Position numbers and translations under genes: made by a program. From Candidatus Blochmannia sp. SNP (GTDB lineage: Bacteria; Pseudomonadota; Gammaproteobacteria; Enterobacterales; Enterobacteriaceae): 64,000 nt of DNA. Shown here one piece after another: positions 1 through 10,564 of this stretch. The notes beneath the pieces are model-generated. The model did not search any database. It saw only the letters and a program-made list of their open reading frames with translations, and was not told the origin of the DNA. Each line of letters begins with the position of its first letter. Position 1 is the first letter of the stretch. Location: contig NZ_CP144371.1 of the NCBI RefSeq assembly GCF_036549215.1, forward strand, positions 248,001 through 312,000, written 5' to 3'.

Positions 1-792
<792 letters not shown>

Positions 793-890
793 TCGCAATA
801 CCTGAGACTTCTATTTCTACATATAGAATATTATTATACTAGATTTAGATTGAAACCAAGACAAAAAAAGTAAACAAAAAAGTAATATTC

Positions 891-2264
891 TTATAAAATA
901 CGATTAATTAATCGATCAAACCTAAGTTTGCGAATTCTGTGAAGAAACTGTCCTACCTTTATAGGATAATTTGATATGTGTTGCAGCGACGTATAATGCA
1001 TGATGGAACTAGTGTGTAAACGAATAGTATTTAATTCTTTATTATTTTGACTTAATAACATCTTACATGGATCATGTACAAGCAAAGCGTTTTCCAAATC
1101 AAACCTTAAAGATCTAGGATTTAAATTATTTCCAGTAAGCAACTGCCACTCGTCATCCACCCAAATTCCTTTGACATGATATCCATTATTACCTTCTCTC
1201 CACATCCGAACTGTTAATTGTTTATTATCAATATAGTTTTGCAATTTTTTTAAAAAATAACGCAAATTTAATTCATACAAATATGGTAAAACACTAATTA
1301 ACGTAAATGGTTTATTAGAAGGAATATAAAAATCATTAGCGATCTTATCTCCTACAATAATTTCTATATTCCTCCCCTTATGTAACAAATAAATTAAAGT
1401 ATTTATTAGAACATTTGGCATATTAAAATAAGGCGTACATAATATAATTTTACTCTTTGATGAACAAATTAAATGGTAAATCGTTTGATTAAGTTCACTA
1501 TTTTTACCTAAACCAACCAACGGAGCTATCGCCAATTCATTAAATGTCGCATTACCCTGATAACAATAACAAACTCTTCTTAAATTACGACGCAGCAAAC
1601 GAATATCATTTTTACTATGCTTATTCAATTTACCCAAAGAACTTTCACATCCTAATTTATTAATTACCCTTGAAGACAATAACTCTTTATCAATATAATC
1701 TAACATAATATTAGATAACTGACGATTCCGTATTATATGATATCGATCATATCGATACTTAGCGTTTACATGCAAATATTCATCACTCAAACTAGCGCCG
1801 CTATACAATATTTGATCATCAATAATAAATCCCTTCAAATGAAGAACCCCTAATACCTCACTTACATTAATTGGTATTCCATATATTGCAATTTCCGTAT
1901 TAGGATACTTATTTATAAGATCTATATACCAATCAATATTCGTACATTTTTTAGCCGAACCCGAACCAATACGACTTCTCTTAGCACGATGCCAATCCAC
2001 CAAAATTATAATTCTAATTTTAGGACGAATTTGTTTAACTCGAAATAAAGCATCAATAATTTTTTTACCACCTTGATCGTCTTCTAAATAAAGTGTTACT
2101 AAACAAATATGATGACATGCTCGAGAAATAGCATACAATAATTCACTACTAAACTCTTTAGGGCTATACAAAATCTTAAAATAATCCATTCTCTGAACAA
2201 TTTTAGGTAACTCTACAAGAAATTTTTTATGATCATCAAACTTATTTAAAATATTAAATTTCAT
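891..2264 (-). CDS. pssA: CDP-diacylglycerol--serine O-phosphatidyltransferase (phosphatidylserine synthase)
   Basis: Makes phosphatidylserine from CDP-diacylglycerol and L-serine, the committed step to phosphatidylethanolamine, at the inner face of the cytoplasmic membrane. It belongs to the phospholipase D superfamily, and both HKD motifs are visible: HLKGFIIDD (His142, Lys144, Asp149) and HVKGIWVDD (His363). Length is 457 residues against about 451 in E. coli, and similarity runs end to end, including the C-terminal DRLINRIL. The frame is open to a TTG at 2285, but the ATG at 2264 gives the N-terminus that aligns with E. coli, so I chose it. It converges on the 23S rRNA gene. Confidence 0.97.
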   Translation of the reverse strand: MKFNILNKFDDHKKFLVELPKIVQRMDYFKILYSPKEFSSELLYAISRACHHICLVTLYLEDDQGGKKIIDALFRVKQIRPKIRIIILVDWHRAKRSRIGSGSAKKCTNIDWYIDLINKYPNTEIAIYGIPINVSEVLGVLHLKGFIIDDQILYSGASLSDEYLHVNAKYRYDRYHIIRNRQLSNIMLDYIDKELLSSRVINKLGCESSLGKLNKHSKNDIRLLRRNLRRVCYCYQGNATFNELAIAPLVGLGKNSELNQTIYHLICSSKSKIILCTPYFNMPNVLINTLIYLLHKGRNIEIIVGDKIANDFYIPSNKPFTLISVLPYLYELNLRYFLKKLQNYIDNKQLTVRMWREGNNGYHVKGIWVDDEWQLLTGNNLNPRSLRFDLENALLVHDPCKMLLSQNNKELNTIRLHTSSIMHYTSLQHISNYPIKVGQFLHRIRKLRFDRLINRIL

Positions 2265-2811
2265 CTTTTTATAATAAAAACACAAACACTTTACTTTATA
2301 TCAATTAAAAAACTAATACTCAAAAATAATTAATAATATAATCATCATATATATACAATAAACAGTCCAATCCAATAAATAAATTCATACTACATATACA
2401 CATAAATTTCCGTAACATTCTCATTATTTTAAATGAAAATTGTAAAACAATTAAAATCGTAATAAAAGTTTTTTTACATTATATTTAATTATTACAATTC
2501 TATACCATTGAAATACATATACAATCCATCATAAAACCAACATAACAATGTTTATTAAAAAATTAAACAATAAACAACACTTCCATTCATAAACAAAACT
2601 TAAGCAAATTACAAACAAATAAATATTAATAAAACTGTTGTCTATTTAATTTAAAATTTAACGAAACACACCTTACCTTATAATACTAATCACTAATCAA
2701 AAAATATTATCTTAAATACACATAAACTAATTTAGTTATACTAACTATATAAAAAACATAACTTTAGCAATAAATTGTAAATTACTTCTATAAAATATCT
2801 CTTGCACATAA
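2265..2811. other. Non-coding A/T-rich spacer between emrE and pssA
   Basis: About 550 bases with no open frame that looks like a protein, no tRNA-like fold and no clear hairpin. The plus strand has more C than G, as in the rest of the left part of the window. It probably contains decayed remains of lost genes plus the pssA promoter, but no individual element can be supported. Confidence 0.6.
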
Positions 2812-3141
2812 TTAATGTTTTATTGTTCTAGAAAATACATTAATCAATACAACACCAATAATAATAAAAGTAATACCAATAATAGCTAAACTATCCAACT
2901 TTTGATCATAAAACAAATATCCTACCACAGTAATAAATATAATCCCAAGACCAGCCCAGCAAGAATATGCAATACCCATCGGTATTGTTTGTAATACTAA
3001 AGATAACAATATAAAAGAAAGTAAATAACCAATCACTACCACAATAGAAGGATACAATTTACTAAATCCTTCAGACGCTTTCAAAGAAGCAGTAGCAACA
3101 ACTTCTGAAAGAATAGCAACAAACAAATATAAATAATCCAT
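2812..3141 (-). CDS. emrE: Small multidrug resistance (SMR) family transporter, EmrE-like
   Basis: A 109-residue membrane protein (EmrE is 110) with four predicted helices, expected to work as a dimer exchanging protons for hydrophobic cations across the inner membrane. The essential membrane-embedded glutamate is present as Glu13 in ILSEVVAT, and SEGFSKLYPS, GIAYSCWAGLG and the C-terminal NVFSRTIKH match EmrE closely. It stands alone between two gaps. EmrE is a better match than SugE/Gdx or MdtI/MdtJ, but the substrate in an intracellular symbiont is unknown. Confidence 0.9.
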   Translation of the reverse strand: MDYLYLFVAILSEVVATASLKASEGFSKLYPSIVVVIGYLLSFILLSLVLQTIPMGIAYSCWAGLGIIFITVVGYLFYDQKLDSLAIIGITFIIIGVVLINVFSRTIKH

Positions 3142-3541
3142 ATAATTTTTCTTAAAAATTTCTTAAATTTAATTTTTAAACAATAGATATTCTTGTTTCA
3201 AATAATGAAATTCTCAACAAGAAAACAAACATTATCTTGTTAGATAAAATTTTGAATGGTACAATAAGAAAATGATCCTATCATTTCAATAAATAAATGA
3301 ATGTAAGAAACAAAACTCTAAAAACTCAAACATCAATTACACTTTATTTTCTATACGCCGCCACTTTACTTTCACCTCAAACTAATCTTAGTGTAGCATA
3401 ACAGTACATAAATCCAACACCCCGATTAATTATCTGAAATAATCAAAACCGGTAATATACATATATTACCCTTTAAAAATTCTCTTTTACCTACTTAATT
3501 ATTTAATTGGATTTATTCACCATTTTTAATCTTAAAATCTT
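3142..3541. other. Non-coding spacer between ssrA and emrE
   Basis: About 400 bases, A/T-rich, with no supported gene. One small perfect dyad (GGTAATATA, two bases, TATATTACC; 3451-3470) lies about 70 bases beyond the tmRNA 3' end and could form a weak hairpin in its primary transcript. It has no T-run and I do not call it a terminator. Confidence 0.5.
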
Positions 3542-3951
3542 TGGTGGAGCTGGCGGGATTTGAACCCGCGTCCAGAAATTCTAATTATTCTCAGTCACCT
3601 ACATGCTTAGGTCTCAAATTGTATTTAATCGATTTAGATATATTAAGACCAATCACTAAATCCACTAGCTTTCTTTATAATACTTAACGTCAAGCCAAAA
3701 GCAAGCATTAACGCGCACTCTTATTTTATATGACCTCTCATTCCATTCTAGTTTTATTTTTAACATTTAAGAGTAAATATTAAATGTGAGAGGGAACCTT
3801 CAGGGTGTTAATCTGATTTTAAGCTGCCAAAGCAACAGGCTCACTACGTGTACTATTTGCAGTTATTTTTTTTAGGCTGTTTTACGAGGCCTGCCTCACC
3901 TCGGCATGCACTTTAAATATAAGATATCCCGTCGAATCCAAAATCAGCCCC
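3542..3951 (-). ncRNA. ssrA: Transfer-messenger RNA (tmRNA)
   Basis: About 410 nt. The RNA starts GGGGCTGATTTTGGATTCGA and ends with GGACGCGGGTTCAAATCCCGCCAGCTCCACCA-type T-arm and acceptor sequence, so the 3' CCA is encoded. The tRNA-like ends, the GCATGCCGAGG stretch and the resume region match enterobacterial ssrA. The internal reading frame (3819-3860) encodes the degradation tag ANSTRSEPVALAA, 13 residues against ANDENYALAA in E. coli, and keeps the ALAA end recognised by ClpXP. It rescues ribosomes stalled on broken mRNA with SmpB, whose gene lies just upstream on the same strand. The region between tag and acceptor is A/T-rich and longer than in E. coli (363 nt). Confidence 0.97.
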
Positions 3952-4009
3952 TTATCTATTTTAGACGAGGATAATTATAACATAAAACGACGCATATACA
4001 AAACGTTAT

Positions 4010-4474
4010 TTATTTTACATACTTTAAAATATGTACTTTTTCTTTCTTCCATTTATGTGTATCTATTACATTTCTTTTATCATACTTTTTTTTACCTTTG
4101 GCAATCCCGATATTTATTTTAATCCAAGAATTCCGCCAATACAAATCTAAAACAACTATAGTATAACCTCTTTGTTTAACCGTTTCCATCAAAAATAATA
4201 ATTCATTTTTTTTTAATAATAACTTACGTATACGAGCTGAATTATAAACTTCATTATAAAATTGAGTTATATTTGTCTGGAATATAGAATTATAAATGTA
4301 TGCTTCCTTATTATCAAAAGATATATAACTATTATCAATAGTTACCATATTAGAACGTGCAGATTTTACTTCCCACCCTAACAATACAATTCCAGCTTCA
4401 ATTTTTTTTTCAATAAAATATTCATAATACGCACGTTTGTTTTGAGTAATTTTTTTTAAAATTAATTGCTTCAT
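4010..4474 (-). CDS. smpB: SsrA-binding protein SmpB
   Basis: Binds the tRNA-like end of tmRNA and places it in the A site of stalled ribosomes. The 154-residue product (E. coli 160) keeps the family core: NKRAYYEYFIEKKIEAGI, LLGWEVKSAR near the N-terminus, and a basic tail KGKKKYDKRNVIDTHKWKKEK that would read the empty mRNA channel. It lies 58 bases upstream of ssrA on the same strand, so tag RNA and partner may share a transcript. The ATG at 4474 gives the expected N-terminus. It is divergent from ratA. Confidence 0.97.
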   Translation of the reverse strand: MKQLILKKITQNKRAYYEYFIEKKIEAGIVLLGWEVKSARSNMVTIDNSYISFDNKEAYIYNSIFQTNITQFYNEVYNSARIRKLLLKKNELLFLMETVKQRGYTIVVLDLYWRNSWIKINIGIAKGKKKYDKRNVIDTHKWKKEKVHILKYVK

Positions 4475-4650
4475 AACATAATTTTCATAAAAAATATTGC
4501 TCTTAATTTTTTTTATTATTTAAAAATAAACACATTACTAATATAATGTATCATATATATATGACAATATAATTATTTTATCTTTACATAAATTAATATG
4601 TATATATATACAAAAAATAAAATTTTTAAAAATAAACAAACAAAATAAAT

Positions 4651-5085
4651 ATGTACCATGTAAAATATTTCACCTCAGTTCCTTATAGCGTAGAACAAAT
4701 GTTTCATTTAGTAAATGATATTAATTCTTATACTCAATTTATCCCTGGATGTAATGCAAGTAAAATTTTAGAACAAAAAGATAACGAATTAATTGCTGAA
4801 ATGAGTCTAGTTATAAATGGAATGATTAAATCATTAGTGACCCACAATTTTTTTATAAAAAATAAGAGTATCATAATCATTTTAGTAAGAGGACCATTTA
4901 AATCATTTTATGGTTACTGGAAATTCGTTCCTATTACTTCTACTATCAGTAAAATTGAATATGTTTCTTATTATGAATTTAAATCAATATTTATTGAAAA
5001 ATTTTTCAATCATATTTTTAAAAAAAAGTATAAAAGTATAATTAAATCATTCATTTCCAGAGCTGAGCAAATGTACGGTATGTGA
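4651..5085 (+). CDS. ratA: RatA/PasT-like START-domain protein (coenzyme Q-binding family)
   Basis: A 144-residue member of the polyketide cyclase/START-like family. It aligns along its length with E. coli RatA (YfjG): VPYSVEQMFHLVNDINSY, FIPGCNASKIL and GPFKSFYGYWKF. In E. coli, RatA has been described as a ribosome anti-association factor, and the wider family (mitochondrial Coq10) binds ubiquinone; which role applies here is not known. It is divergent from smpB, as in E. coli, and the second gene of that pair (ratB/yfjF) is gone. It converges with bamE. Confidence 0.9.
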   Translation: MYHVKYFTSVPYSVEQMFHLVNDINSYTQFIPGCNASKILEQKDNELIAEMSLVINGMIKSLVTHNFFIKNKSIIIILVRGPFKSFYGYWKFVPITSTISKIEYVSYYEFKSIFIEKFFNHIFKKKYKSIIKSFISRAEQMYGM

Positions 5086-5183
5086 TGTATTTTATAACAT
5101 CAAATACAAAAAATATTCATATTTAAATTTATTAATAATTTCAATACTTATTTGTGACACAAGAAATCGTAAAATTCCACTAA

Positions 5184-5212
5184 AAAAATTAATAATAAAA
5201 TTATTAATTTTT
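5184..5212. terminator. A/T hairpin between convergent ratA and bamE
   Basis: Perfect inverted repeat with 12-base arms AAAAATTAATAA / TTATTAATTTTT and a 5-base loop, ending 7 bases from the bamE stop codon. A-runs on one side and T-runs on the other suit a bidirectional intrinsic terminator for two convergent genes, but the stem contains no G/C. Confidence 0.5.
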
Positions 5213-5218
5213 AAACTA

Positions 5219-5557
5219 TTACTTCTCATTAATAGTTATCAAAACATCATTAGTATCAAATTTTAACGTCAAAATTTGATACTTTATTAATTTATTGCCG
5301 ACACGATGATAAAAAATATAATACCATATATTTGGTTCCGACAAACCTTGCAACGTTGGAACTCCAATACTAGAAGATACATCTAATTTTGTCATACCAA
5401 GACAAATTTTGTTTTTATCATATTCAGACAAATAATTACCTTGCTTTACATCAAAATACTTAGGCGTACACTGTAGCAGTGTACAACTTATATTAAACAC
5501 CATCGTTGCTATAGCAACGATGGTGTTTAATATAATATAAAATATCTTCAAACACAT
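5219..5557 (-). CDS. bamE: Outer membrane protein assembly factor BamE (lipoprotein)
   Basis: Small lipoprotein of the Bam complex that inserts beta-barrels into the outer membrane. The 112-residue product (E. coli 113) has an N-terminal signal peptide with a hydrophobic core and a lipidated cysteine probably at Cys25 (NISC). The conserved body follows: QGNYLSEYDKNKICLGMT, the V--SIGVPTL turn and the W-Y-F strand. The sequence before the cysteine is a poor lipobox (I-S-C rather than L-A/S-G/A-C). DNA encoding residues 8-24 is a perfect 48-bp palindrome and residues 25-31 form a second hairpin. In E. coli recN lies between nadK and bamE; here it is lost and the genes are 129 bases apart. Confidence 0.93.
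   Translation of the reverse strand: MCLKIFYIILNTIVAIATMVFNISCTLLQCTPKYFDVKQGNYLSEYDKNKICLGMTKLDVSSSIGVPTLQGLSEPNIWYYIFYHRVGNKLIKYQILTLKFDTNDVLITINEK
5466..5484. repeat. Inverted repeat inside bamE, just after the lipid-cysteine codon
   Basis: GTACACTG, three bases, CAGTGTAC: perfect 8-base arms. It lies 3 bases from the larger 48-bp palindrome, so the bamE mRNA would carry two hairpins in a row across codons 8-31. Confidence 0.7.
5488..5535. repeat. Perfect 48-bp palindrome in the bamE signal-peptide region
   Basis: Arms of 24 bases (5488-5511 and 5512-5535) are exact reverse complements with no loop. It spans bamE codons 8-24, the whole hydrophobic core of the signal peptide. The centre reads CGTTGCTATAGCAACG. 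As RNA it would give a very stable hairpin starting about 22 bases after the start codon. Confidence 0.85.
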
Positions 5558-5652
5558 AATTTTCTATTCAATTCATTCTGTAGTTGAAATTATTAAACAC
5601 AAAAACAATAAATATTCCATGTAATTATTATCAATAATATTGAAACTATTCA

Positions 5653-5689
5653 TAGCAGCAATTGATAATTTTTTTATCAATTGCTGCTA
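5653..5689 (-). terminator. Hairpin overlapping the nadK stop codon
   Basis: Perfect 16-base arms (TAGCAGCAATTGATAA and its complement) around a TTTTT loop. The nadK stop codon TAG (5687-5689) forms the base of the stem. No clear T-run follows on the nadK transcript, so it may be a terminator, or a 3'-end stabiliser between nadK and bamE. Confidence 0.6.
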
Positions 5690-6580
5690 CTTTTCTGTTT
5701 CAGAAATATTTTTTGACCAACCAAGCTTAATATTCAATGTATTAAAATAGTTATAGTTACTAGGATGAATTAAATCAAGACAATAATTACTACGTTGAAT
5801 AAAAATTTCTTCTTCTTTACATATAAAAGTAGGAATTTGATTATCACAACCAATTTTCAATTCAGACGTAACTTTAGAAAATTTTAAACAAATAATACTT
5901 TTACTATTAATCACAACTGGGCGAGACGATAAAGTATGAGGACATATTGGTACTAACACAATAGCATCTACCATTGGACTAAGAATAGGTCCTCCAGCAG
6001 ATAAAGAATATGCGGTCGATCCAGTTGGAGTAGAAACAATTAGCCCATCAGATCTTTGGGAAAAAACAAAATTATTATCAATATATAATTCAAACTCAAT
6101 CATACGTCTGATTGTATTTGTATGTAAAATAACTTCATTAATAGCACTACCTAATCTAGTAATATTACTGCAGCGTTGTACTGTTACATCTAACAAAAAA
6201 CGCTTTTCATTAATAAAATGTCCAGATAAAACATTGGACAATTCCATTAATGCCGAATTAGGATCTAAATCAGTAAGAAACCCAAGAGTTCCACGGTTAA
6301 TACCAATAACTTTAATATCATACTGTGCTAAAATATTAGCAGCTCTTAGCATATTTCCATCTCCGCCTATAACTATAGCTAAATCTGCATAATTACCTAT
6401 ATCATTTAAATCACCCACAATTGATTTGTGTATATTTAATAAACTAGCTGCATGATGTTCAATGATTACTGCAATCCCTTTATTATATAACCAACGATAT
6501 AAAATATCATATGTATGTATAGCTTGCGGATAACGAGAGTATCCTATAATTCCAATGGTTCTAAAAATAGAAGAAGTCAT
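5687..6580 (-). CDS. nadK: NAD kinase
   Basis: Phosphorylates NAD+ to NADP+ with ATP in the cytoplasm. The 297-residue product (E. coli 292) carries the diagnostic GGDGN motif at residues 72-76, the NRGTLGFLTDL stretch, the conserved DGLIVSTPTGSTAYSLSAGGP block and CPHTLSSRP. It is divergent from grpE, as in E. coli, with bamE downstream. The last codons fold into a perfect hairpin with the stop codon. Identity is secure from the motifs and gene order. Confidence 0.98.
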   Translation of the reverse strand: MTSSIFRTIGIIGYSRYPQAIHTYDILYRWLYNKGIAVIIEHHAASLLNIHKSIVGDLNDIGNYADLAIVIGGDGNMLRAANILAQYDIKVIGINRGTLGFLTDLDPNSALMELSNVLSGHFINEKRFLLDVTVQRCSNITRLGSAINEVILHTNTIRRMIEFELYIDNNFVFSQRSDGLIVSTPTGSTAYSLSAGGPILSPMVDAIVLVPICPHTLSSRPVVINSKSIICLKFSKVTSELKIGCDNQIPTFICKEEEIFIQRSNYCLDLIHPSNYNYFNTLNIKLGWSKNISETEK

Positions 6581-6636
6581 GTTATTATGAATCCTTTCTG
6601 TTTTTGTTGTAATTTTTTATTCATCACAAATGATAT

Positions 6637-6665
6637 CTTGAATACCTGTTATTCATCCTTATAAT
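6637..6665 (+). promoter_or_regulatory. Candidate grpE promoter (heat-shock or housekeeping type)
   Basis: CTTGAA at 6637-6642 is followed by a perfect TATAAT at 6660-6665. TTGAAT to TATAAT has a 16-base spacer, suiting sigma-70. The same CTTGAA, 14 bases before CCTTAT, also resembles a sigma-32 site, which grpE has in E. coli. The A of the grpE ATG is 46 bases beyond the TATAAT. The sequence alone cannot decide which sigma factor is used. Confidence 0.45.
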
Positions 6666-6710
6666 AACTGAATTATAAAATATGTAATTAATAAACAGAG
6701 GATAAAATCC

Positions 6711-7301
6711 ATGATAGACAACAATATAAAAAACAACATTAATGAACATATATCACAGGATAAAAAAGTAGAAAAAGAAGAGCTACTAGAATCTAATTCT
6801 ACAGAAGATAATATTATTGATCCAAAAAATGATCAAATTGTTAAACTAAAAATAAAATTAGCTCAACTTCAAGAACATGAACGTGATACTACACTACGTC
6901 TAACAGCTGAAATAGAAAACATTCGTCGACGTAATGCCCAAGAAGTAGAAAAAATCCATAAATTCGGATTAGAACGGTTCATATTCGAATTACTACCAGT
7001 CATCGATAATTTAGAACGCACACTGAATATTTCAGACCATTCCAATACTTCATTATCTGCCATAATAGAAGGAATTGAACTAACATTAAAATCATTTTTA
7101 GATACCGTATCCAAATTTGGATTAGAATCTATACACGAAATTTATGTCTCATTTAATCCTGAAATACATCAAGCAATATCTGTGATAGAATCCGAAGATC
7201 AAAAACCAAATCAAGTATTAACAATTATTCAAAAAGGATATATTCTTAATGGCAGACTAATTCGACCTGCTATGGTTACAGTCTCAAAAGCTAAATGTTA
7301 A
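6711..7301 (+). CDS. grpE: Nucleotide exchange factor GrpE
   Basis: Exchange factor for the DnaK chaperone. The product is 196 residues (E. coli 197). Its N-terminal third is charged and probably disordered; a long coiled-coil helix follows (about 40-90) and then the beta-domain, with LPVIDNLERTL, the GLESI turn, and a Pro-Glu-His-Ala signature (FNPEIHQAIS). The C-terminal NGRLIRPAMVTVS is the family end motif. The ATG is preceded by AGAGGAT, a good ribosome site. It is divergent from nadK. Confidence 0.98.
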   Translation: MIDNNIKNNINEHISQDKKVEKEELLESNSTEDNIIDPKNDQIVKLKIKLAQLQEHERDTTLRLTAEIENIRRRNAQEVEKIHKFGLERFIFELLPVIDNLERTLNISDHSNTSLSAIIEGIELTLKSFLDTVSKFGLESIHEIYVSFNPEIHQAISVIESEDQKPNQVLTIIQKGYILNGRLIRPAMVTVSKAKC

Positions 7302-7679
7302 ATATTATACGTGTAGAAACATTCTAATAAATCAGCAACAATTATATGTTTTCTGCATGCTATTATTAAATAACAATTATACAATAATTGATACTCTAAT
7401 TGAAAATTATCTATTTAATATAATAATTTTTATAAAAATTAATATAGTTATAACAAATATTGTATTCAATTAACGAAAAAATATCGATTTTAGATTATTT
7501 ATGTTACGTAATCTTTTACGGTGTATAGTGGTTTATTATTTTAAAAAATTATTTATTAGTTACAACAAACAAGAAGATATTTAAAAACATAAAATAAAAA
7601 ATAATTAAAATTATATAATAGCATCATGAAATTGTATTATCTAAATACCCTTTAAAACATTTTTAATTTTTATTATTAA
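7302..7679. other. Non-coding spacer between convergent grpE and ung
   Basis: About 380 bases of A/T-rich DNA. I see no gene, tRNA or strong hairpin in it. Confidence 0.6.
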
Positions 7680-8366
7680 TTAAACTTCATAATCAATTAT
7701 TTTAGGTTGCCAATCAATCACCTGTATATCATGTTGCATTAAAAACATATTAGCTCTAGAAAAATGCCGACATCCTAAAAATCCATGTTGAGCTGATATA
7801 GGCGAAGGATGAGATGCAATTAAAATATGATGTTTTTTTTGATTAATAATATTCCCTTTCTTTTGAGCATACCGCCCCCATAACATAAATATAATTTTTT
7901 CTTTATAAATATTAAGTATACGTATTACTTTATCTGTAAATAATTCCCATCCAATATTAGCATGAGAATAACTTTTTCCTGATTCAACAGTCAAAATACT
8001 ATTCAGTAACAATACCCCTTCCTTTGCCCAGCTTTTTAAACAACCATGACTTGGTATAACAAAATTTGGTATATCAGACATGAGTTCTTTATAAATATTT
8101 CTTAACGAAGGAGGTATTAAAACACCAGGTAATACAGAAAAAGCAAGCCCATGCGCTTGATTTGGCCCATGGTAAGGATCTTGTCCTATAATAACAACTT
8201 TAACAGATTCAAAACTAGTAAAACGAAATGCATTAAAAATATCTTTTTGTTTTGGATAAAAAACAATTCCTTTTTTTTTCTGTTCCTCTAAAGCAAATAA
8301 TATATTCTTAAAATAAGATAATTTTTTTTCTTCTGATAAAAAATATCGCCAAGTCAATTCCTTCAT
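7680..8366 (-). CDS. ung: Uracil-DNA glycosylase
   Basis: Removes uracil from DNA, the first step of base-excision repair of deaminated cytosine. The 228-residue product (E. coli 229) has the water-activating motif [18 protein letters not shown] (Asp63), the [12 protein letters not shown] block and the DNA-intercalating HPSPIS loop (His186). All catalytic features are intact, which is notable because C-to-T decay drives the A/T bias of such genomes. It is a single gene with gaps on both sides. Confidence 0.98.
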   Translation of the reverse strand: MKELTWRYFLSEEKKLSYFKNILFALEEQKKKGIVFYPKQKDIFNAFRFTSFESVKVVIIGQDPYHGPNQAHGLAFSVLPGVLIPPSLRNIYKELMSDIPNFVIPSHGCLKSWAKEGVLLLNSILTVESGKSYSHANIGWELFTDKVIRILNIYKEKIIFMLWGRYAQKKGNIINQKKHHILIASHPSPISAQHGFLGCRHFSRANMFLMQHDIQVIDWQPKIIDYEV

Positions 8367-8741
8367 CGCATTATGTTACTATCCTAATAATTTTTATTTG
8401 AAATCTCAATATTATTTGTTAATAAAATTTACAATATTAAATAAATATAAATTTTACATGTAATAAATATATTCCCAACACTCTATACAACTTTAATAAA
8501 CAACGCTAATATTGCAGGTCATACGTAGCTTTAACGTAACCAAATTATTGATGTCTAAATATATAATTCAATTAATACCATATATTCAGATTATAAATCA
8601 TCTACTCTGATAGTATACTTCTCAAAAATCATCGATCTGTTCTATAATTATTTCATATCTATTCAAAACATCTTATTGTACACTAACTAATTCTAATTAA
8701 ATACCAATTAAATTTAGTTTTACACGAAACTGATATTAATC
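8367..8741. other. Non-coding spacer between divergent ung and lepA
   Basis: About 375 bases with no supported gene or RNA. The lepA promoter must lie here, but no -35/-10 pair stands out from the A/T background. Confidence 0.55.
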
Positions 8742-10550
8742 ATGATAAAATACATACGTAATTTTTCTATTATTGCACACATTGATCATGGAAAATCAAC
8801 ATTATCTGATCGATTTATTCAAACTTGTGGAGGACTAAGCGCACGTGAAATGACACCTCAAGTATTAGATTCTATGGAATTAGAACGAGAACGTGGAATT
8901 ACAATAAAATCACAAAACGTAACACTAAATTATACCTCTAAACATGGCCAATCTTATCAATTAAATCTTATCGACACTCCAGGACATGTTGATTTCTCTT
9001 ATGAAGTATCTCGATCTCTAGCAGCATGCGAAGGCGCTTTATTAGTAGTAGATGTTACACAAGGAGTTGAAGCGCAAACTGTAGCTAATTATCAAATTGC
9101 TACAGAAATGAATTTAAAAGTTATTATAGTATTAAATAAAATCGATTTATCAACAGCTGATCCTATCCGAGTATCTCAAGAAATTAAAAATATTATCGGA
9201 ATTGATGCAGATAATGCAATAAAATGTTCAGCTAAGACTGGCTATGGCATTCCAAAATTACTAGAACGTTTAATTTGTGATATTCCATATCCTCAAGGAG
9301 ACTCACATGCTCCTCTACAAGCACTAATTATTGATTCTTGGTTTAATAAATATTTAGGAATTGTATCATTAGTATGCATTAAAAACGGAAAATTAAATAA
9401 AGGCGATATATTACAATCCATAAATACGGGGCAAAAATACACTGTTGATCAAATGGGAATTTTCACTCCAAAACAAGTAAAACGTGAAATGTTAAATTGT
9501 GGAGAAGTAGGTTGGTTAGTTTGTACCAACAAAAATATTATACGCACTCCTGTAGGAGATACATTAACTCTGTCAACTCGACCCGCAAACAATACGTGCC
9601 ATAATTTCAAAAAACTGCAACCTTACGTTTATGCAGGATTATTTCCTGTAGGCTCTAAAAATCAAAAAATTTTTCATGATGCTTTATTTAAACTTAGTTT
9701 AAATGATGCTTCTTTATTTTATGAACCAGAAAGATCAGAAATTTTAGGTTTGGGTTTTCGTTGTGGATTCCTTGGATTATTACACATGGAAATTATACAA
9801 GAAAGATTAAAACGTGAATATTCTCTTAATCTAATTGTTACAGCTCCAATGGTAGTTTACGAAATATTAACTATTGATAACCAAATAATATACATAGATA
9901 GCCCATCAAAACTACTCGCTTTAACAAAAATTAAAGAAATACGTGAACCTATTGTTTTATGTAATATATTACTTCCAAAAAAATATATTGGAGAAATTAT
10001 TTCCCTATGTATTAAAAAAAGAGGCACTCAAATTTCCATGAAATATCATGATAATCAGATCATGATAACTTACGAATTACCTATGTCTGAAACAATATTA
10101 GATTTTTTTGATCAGATAAAATCTGCATCCCGTGGATATGCCTCATTTGAATATAAATTCAGTCATTTTCAAATATCAAATATAGTATGTGTAGAAATAT
10201 TGGTTAATAAACAACGTATTGACGAGTTGTCAGTAATCACTCATCAAAAAAAATCTATATATCATGGACATACTTTAGTTAAAAAATTACAAAAATTAAT
10301 ACCAAGACAACAATTTGAAATTGTCATTCAAGCAGCTATTGGCAAACGAATAATATCTCGCAACACTGTTAAGCAATTACGAAAAAATGTTTTAAAAAAA
10401 TGTCATGGAGGCGATGTAACTCGAAAGAAAAAATTATTGTATAATCAAAAAGAAGGAAAAAAACGCATGAAAAAAATAGGTAACATTACCATACCACATA
10501 CTGTGTTTCTAGAAATTTTTGATGTCAATAACAATAAAAAAAATAACTGA
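8742..10550 (+). CDS. lepA: Elongation factor 4 (LepA), ribosome-associated GTPase
   Basis: Translational GTPase that acts on ribosomes during initiation or back-translocation. The product is 602 residues (E. coli 599). The G domain shows [14 protein letters not shown] (G1), the DTPGH motif (G3) and NKIDL (G4). EF-G-like domains follow ([22 protein letters not shown] is highly conserved), and then the LepA-specific basic C-terminal domain ending with [16 protein letters not shown]. It leads the lepA-lepB-rnc block in the same order as E. coli, 14 bases before lepB. Confidence 0.98.
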   Translation: MIKYIRNFSIIAHIDHGKSTLSDRFIQTCGGLSAREMTPQVLDSMELERERGITIKSQNVTLNYTSKHGQSYQLNLIDTPGHVDFSYEVSRSLAACEGALLVVDVTQGVEAQTVANYQIATEMNLKVIIVLNKIDLSTADPIRVSQEIKNIIGIDADNAIKCSAKTGYGIPKLLERLICDIPYPQGDSHAPLQALIIDSWFNKYLGIVSLVCIKNGKLNKGDILQSINTGQKYTVDQMGIFTPKQVKREMLNCGEVGWLVCTNKNIIRTPVGDTLTLSTRPANNTCHNFKKLQPYVYAGLFPVGSKNQKIFHDALFKLSLNDASLFYEPERSEILGLGFRCGFLGLLHMEIIQERLKREYSLNLIVTAPMVVYEILTIDNQIIYIDSPSKLLALTKIKEIREPIVLCNILLPKKYIGEIISLCIKKRGTQISMKYHDNQIMITYELPMSETILDFFDQIKSASRGYASFEYKFSHFQISNIVCVEILVNKQRIDELSVITHQKKSIYHGHTLVKKLQKLIPRQQFEIVIQAAIGKRIISRNTVKQLRKNVLKKCHGGDVTRKKKLLYNQKEGKKRMKKIGNITIPHTVFLEIFDVNNNKKNN

Positions 10551-10564
10551 AGGATTTTATTTAT

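Noticed and set aside
6869..7114. 81-codon frame antisense to grpE
   Set aside because: It is a shadow of the conserved grpE frame; no ribosome site or homology.
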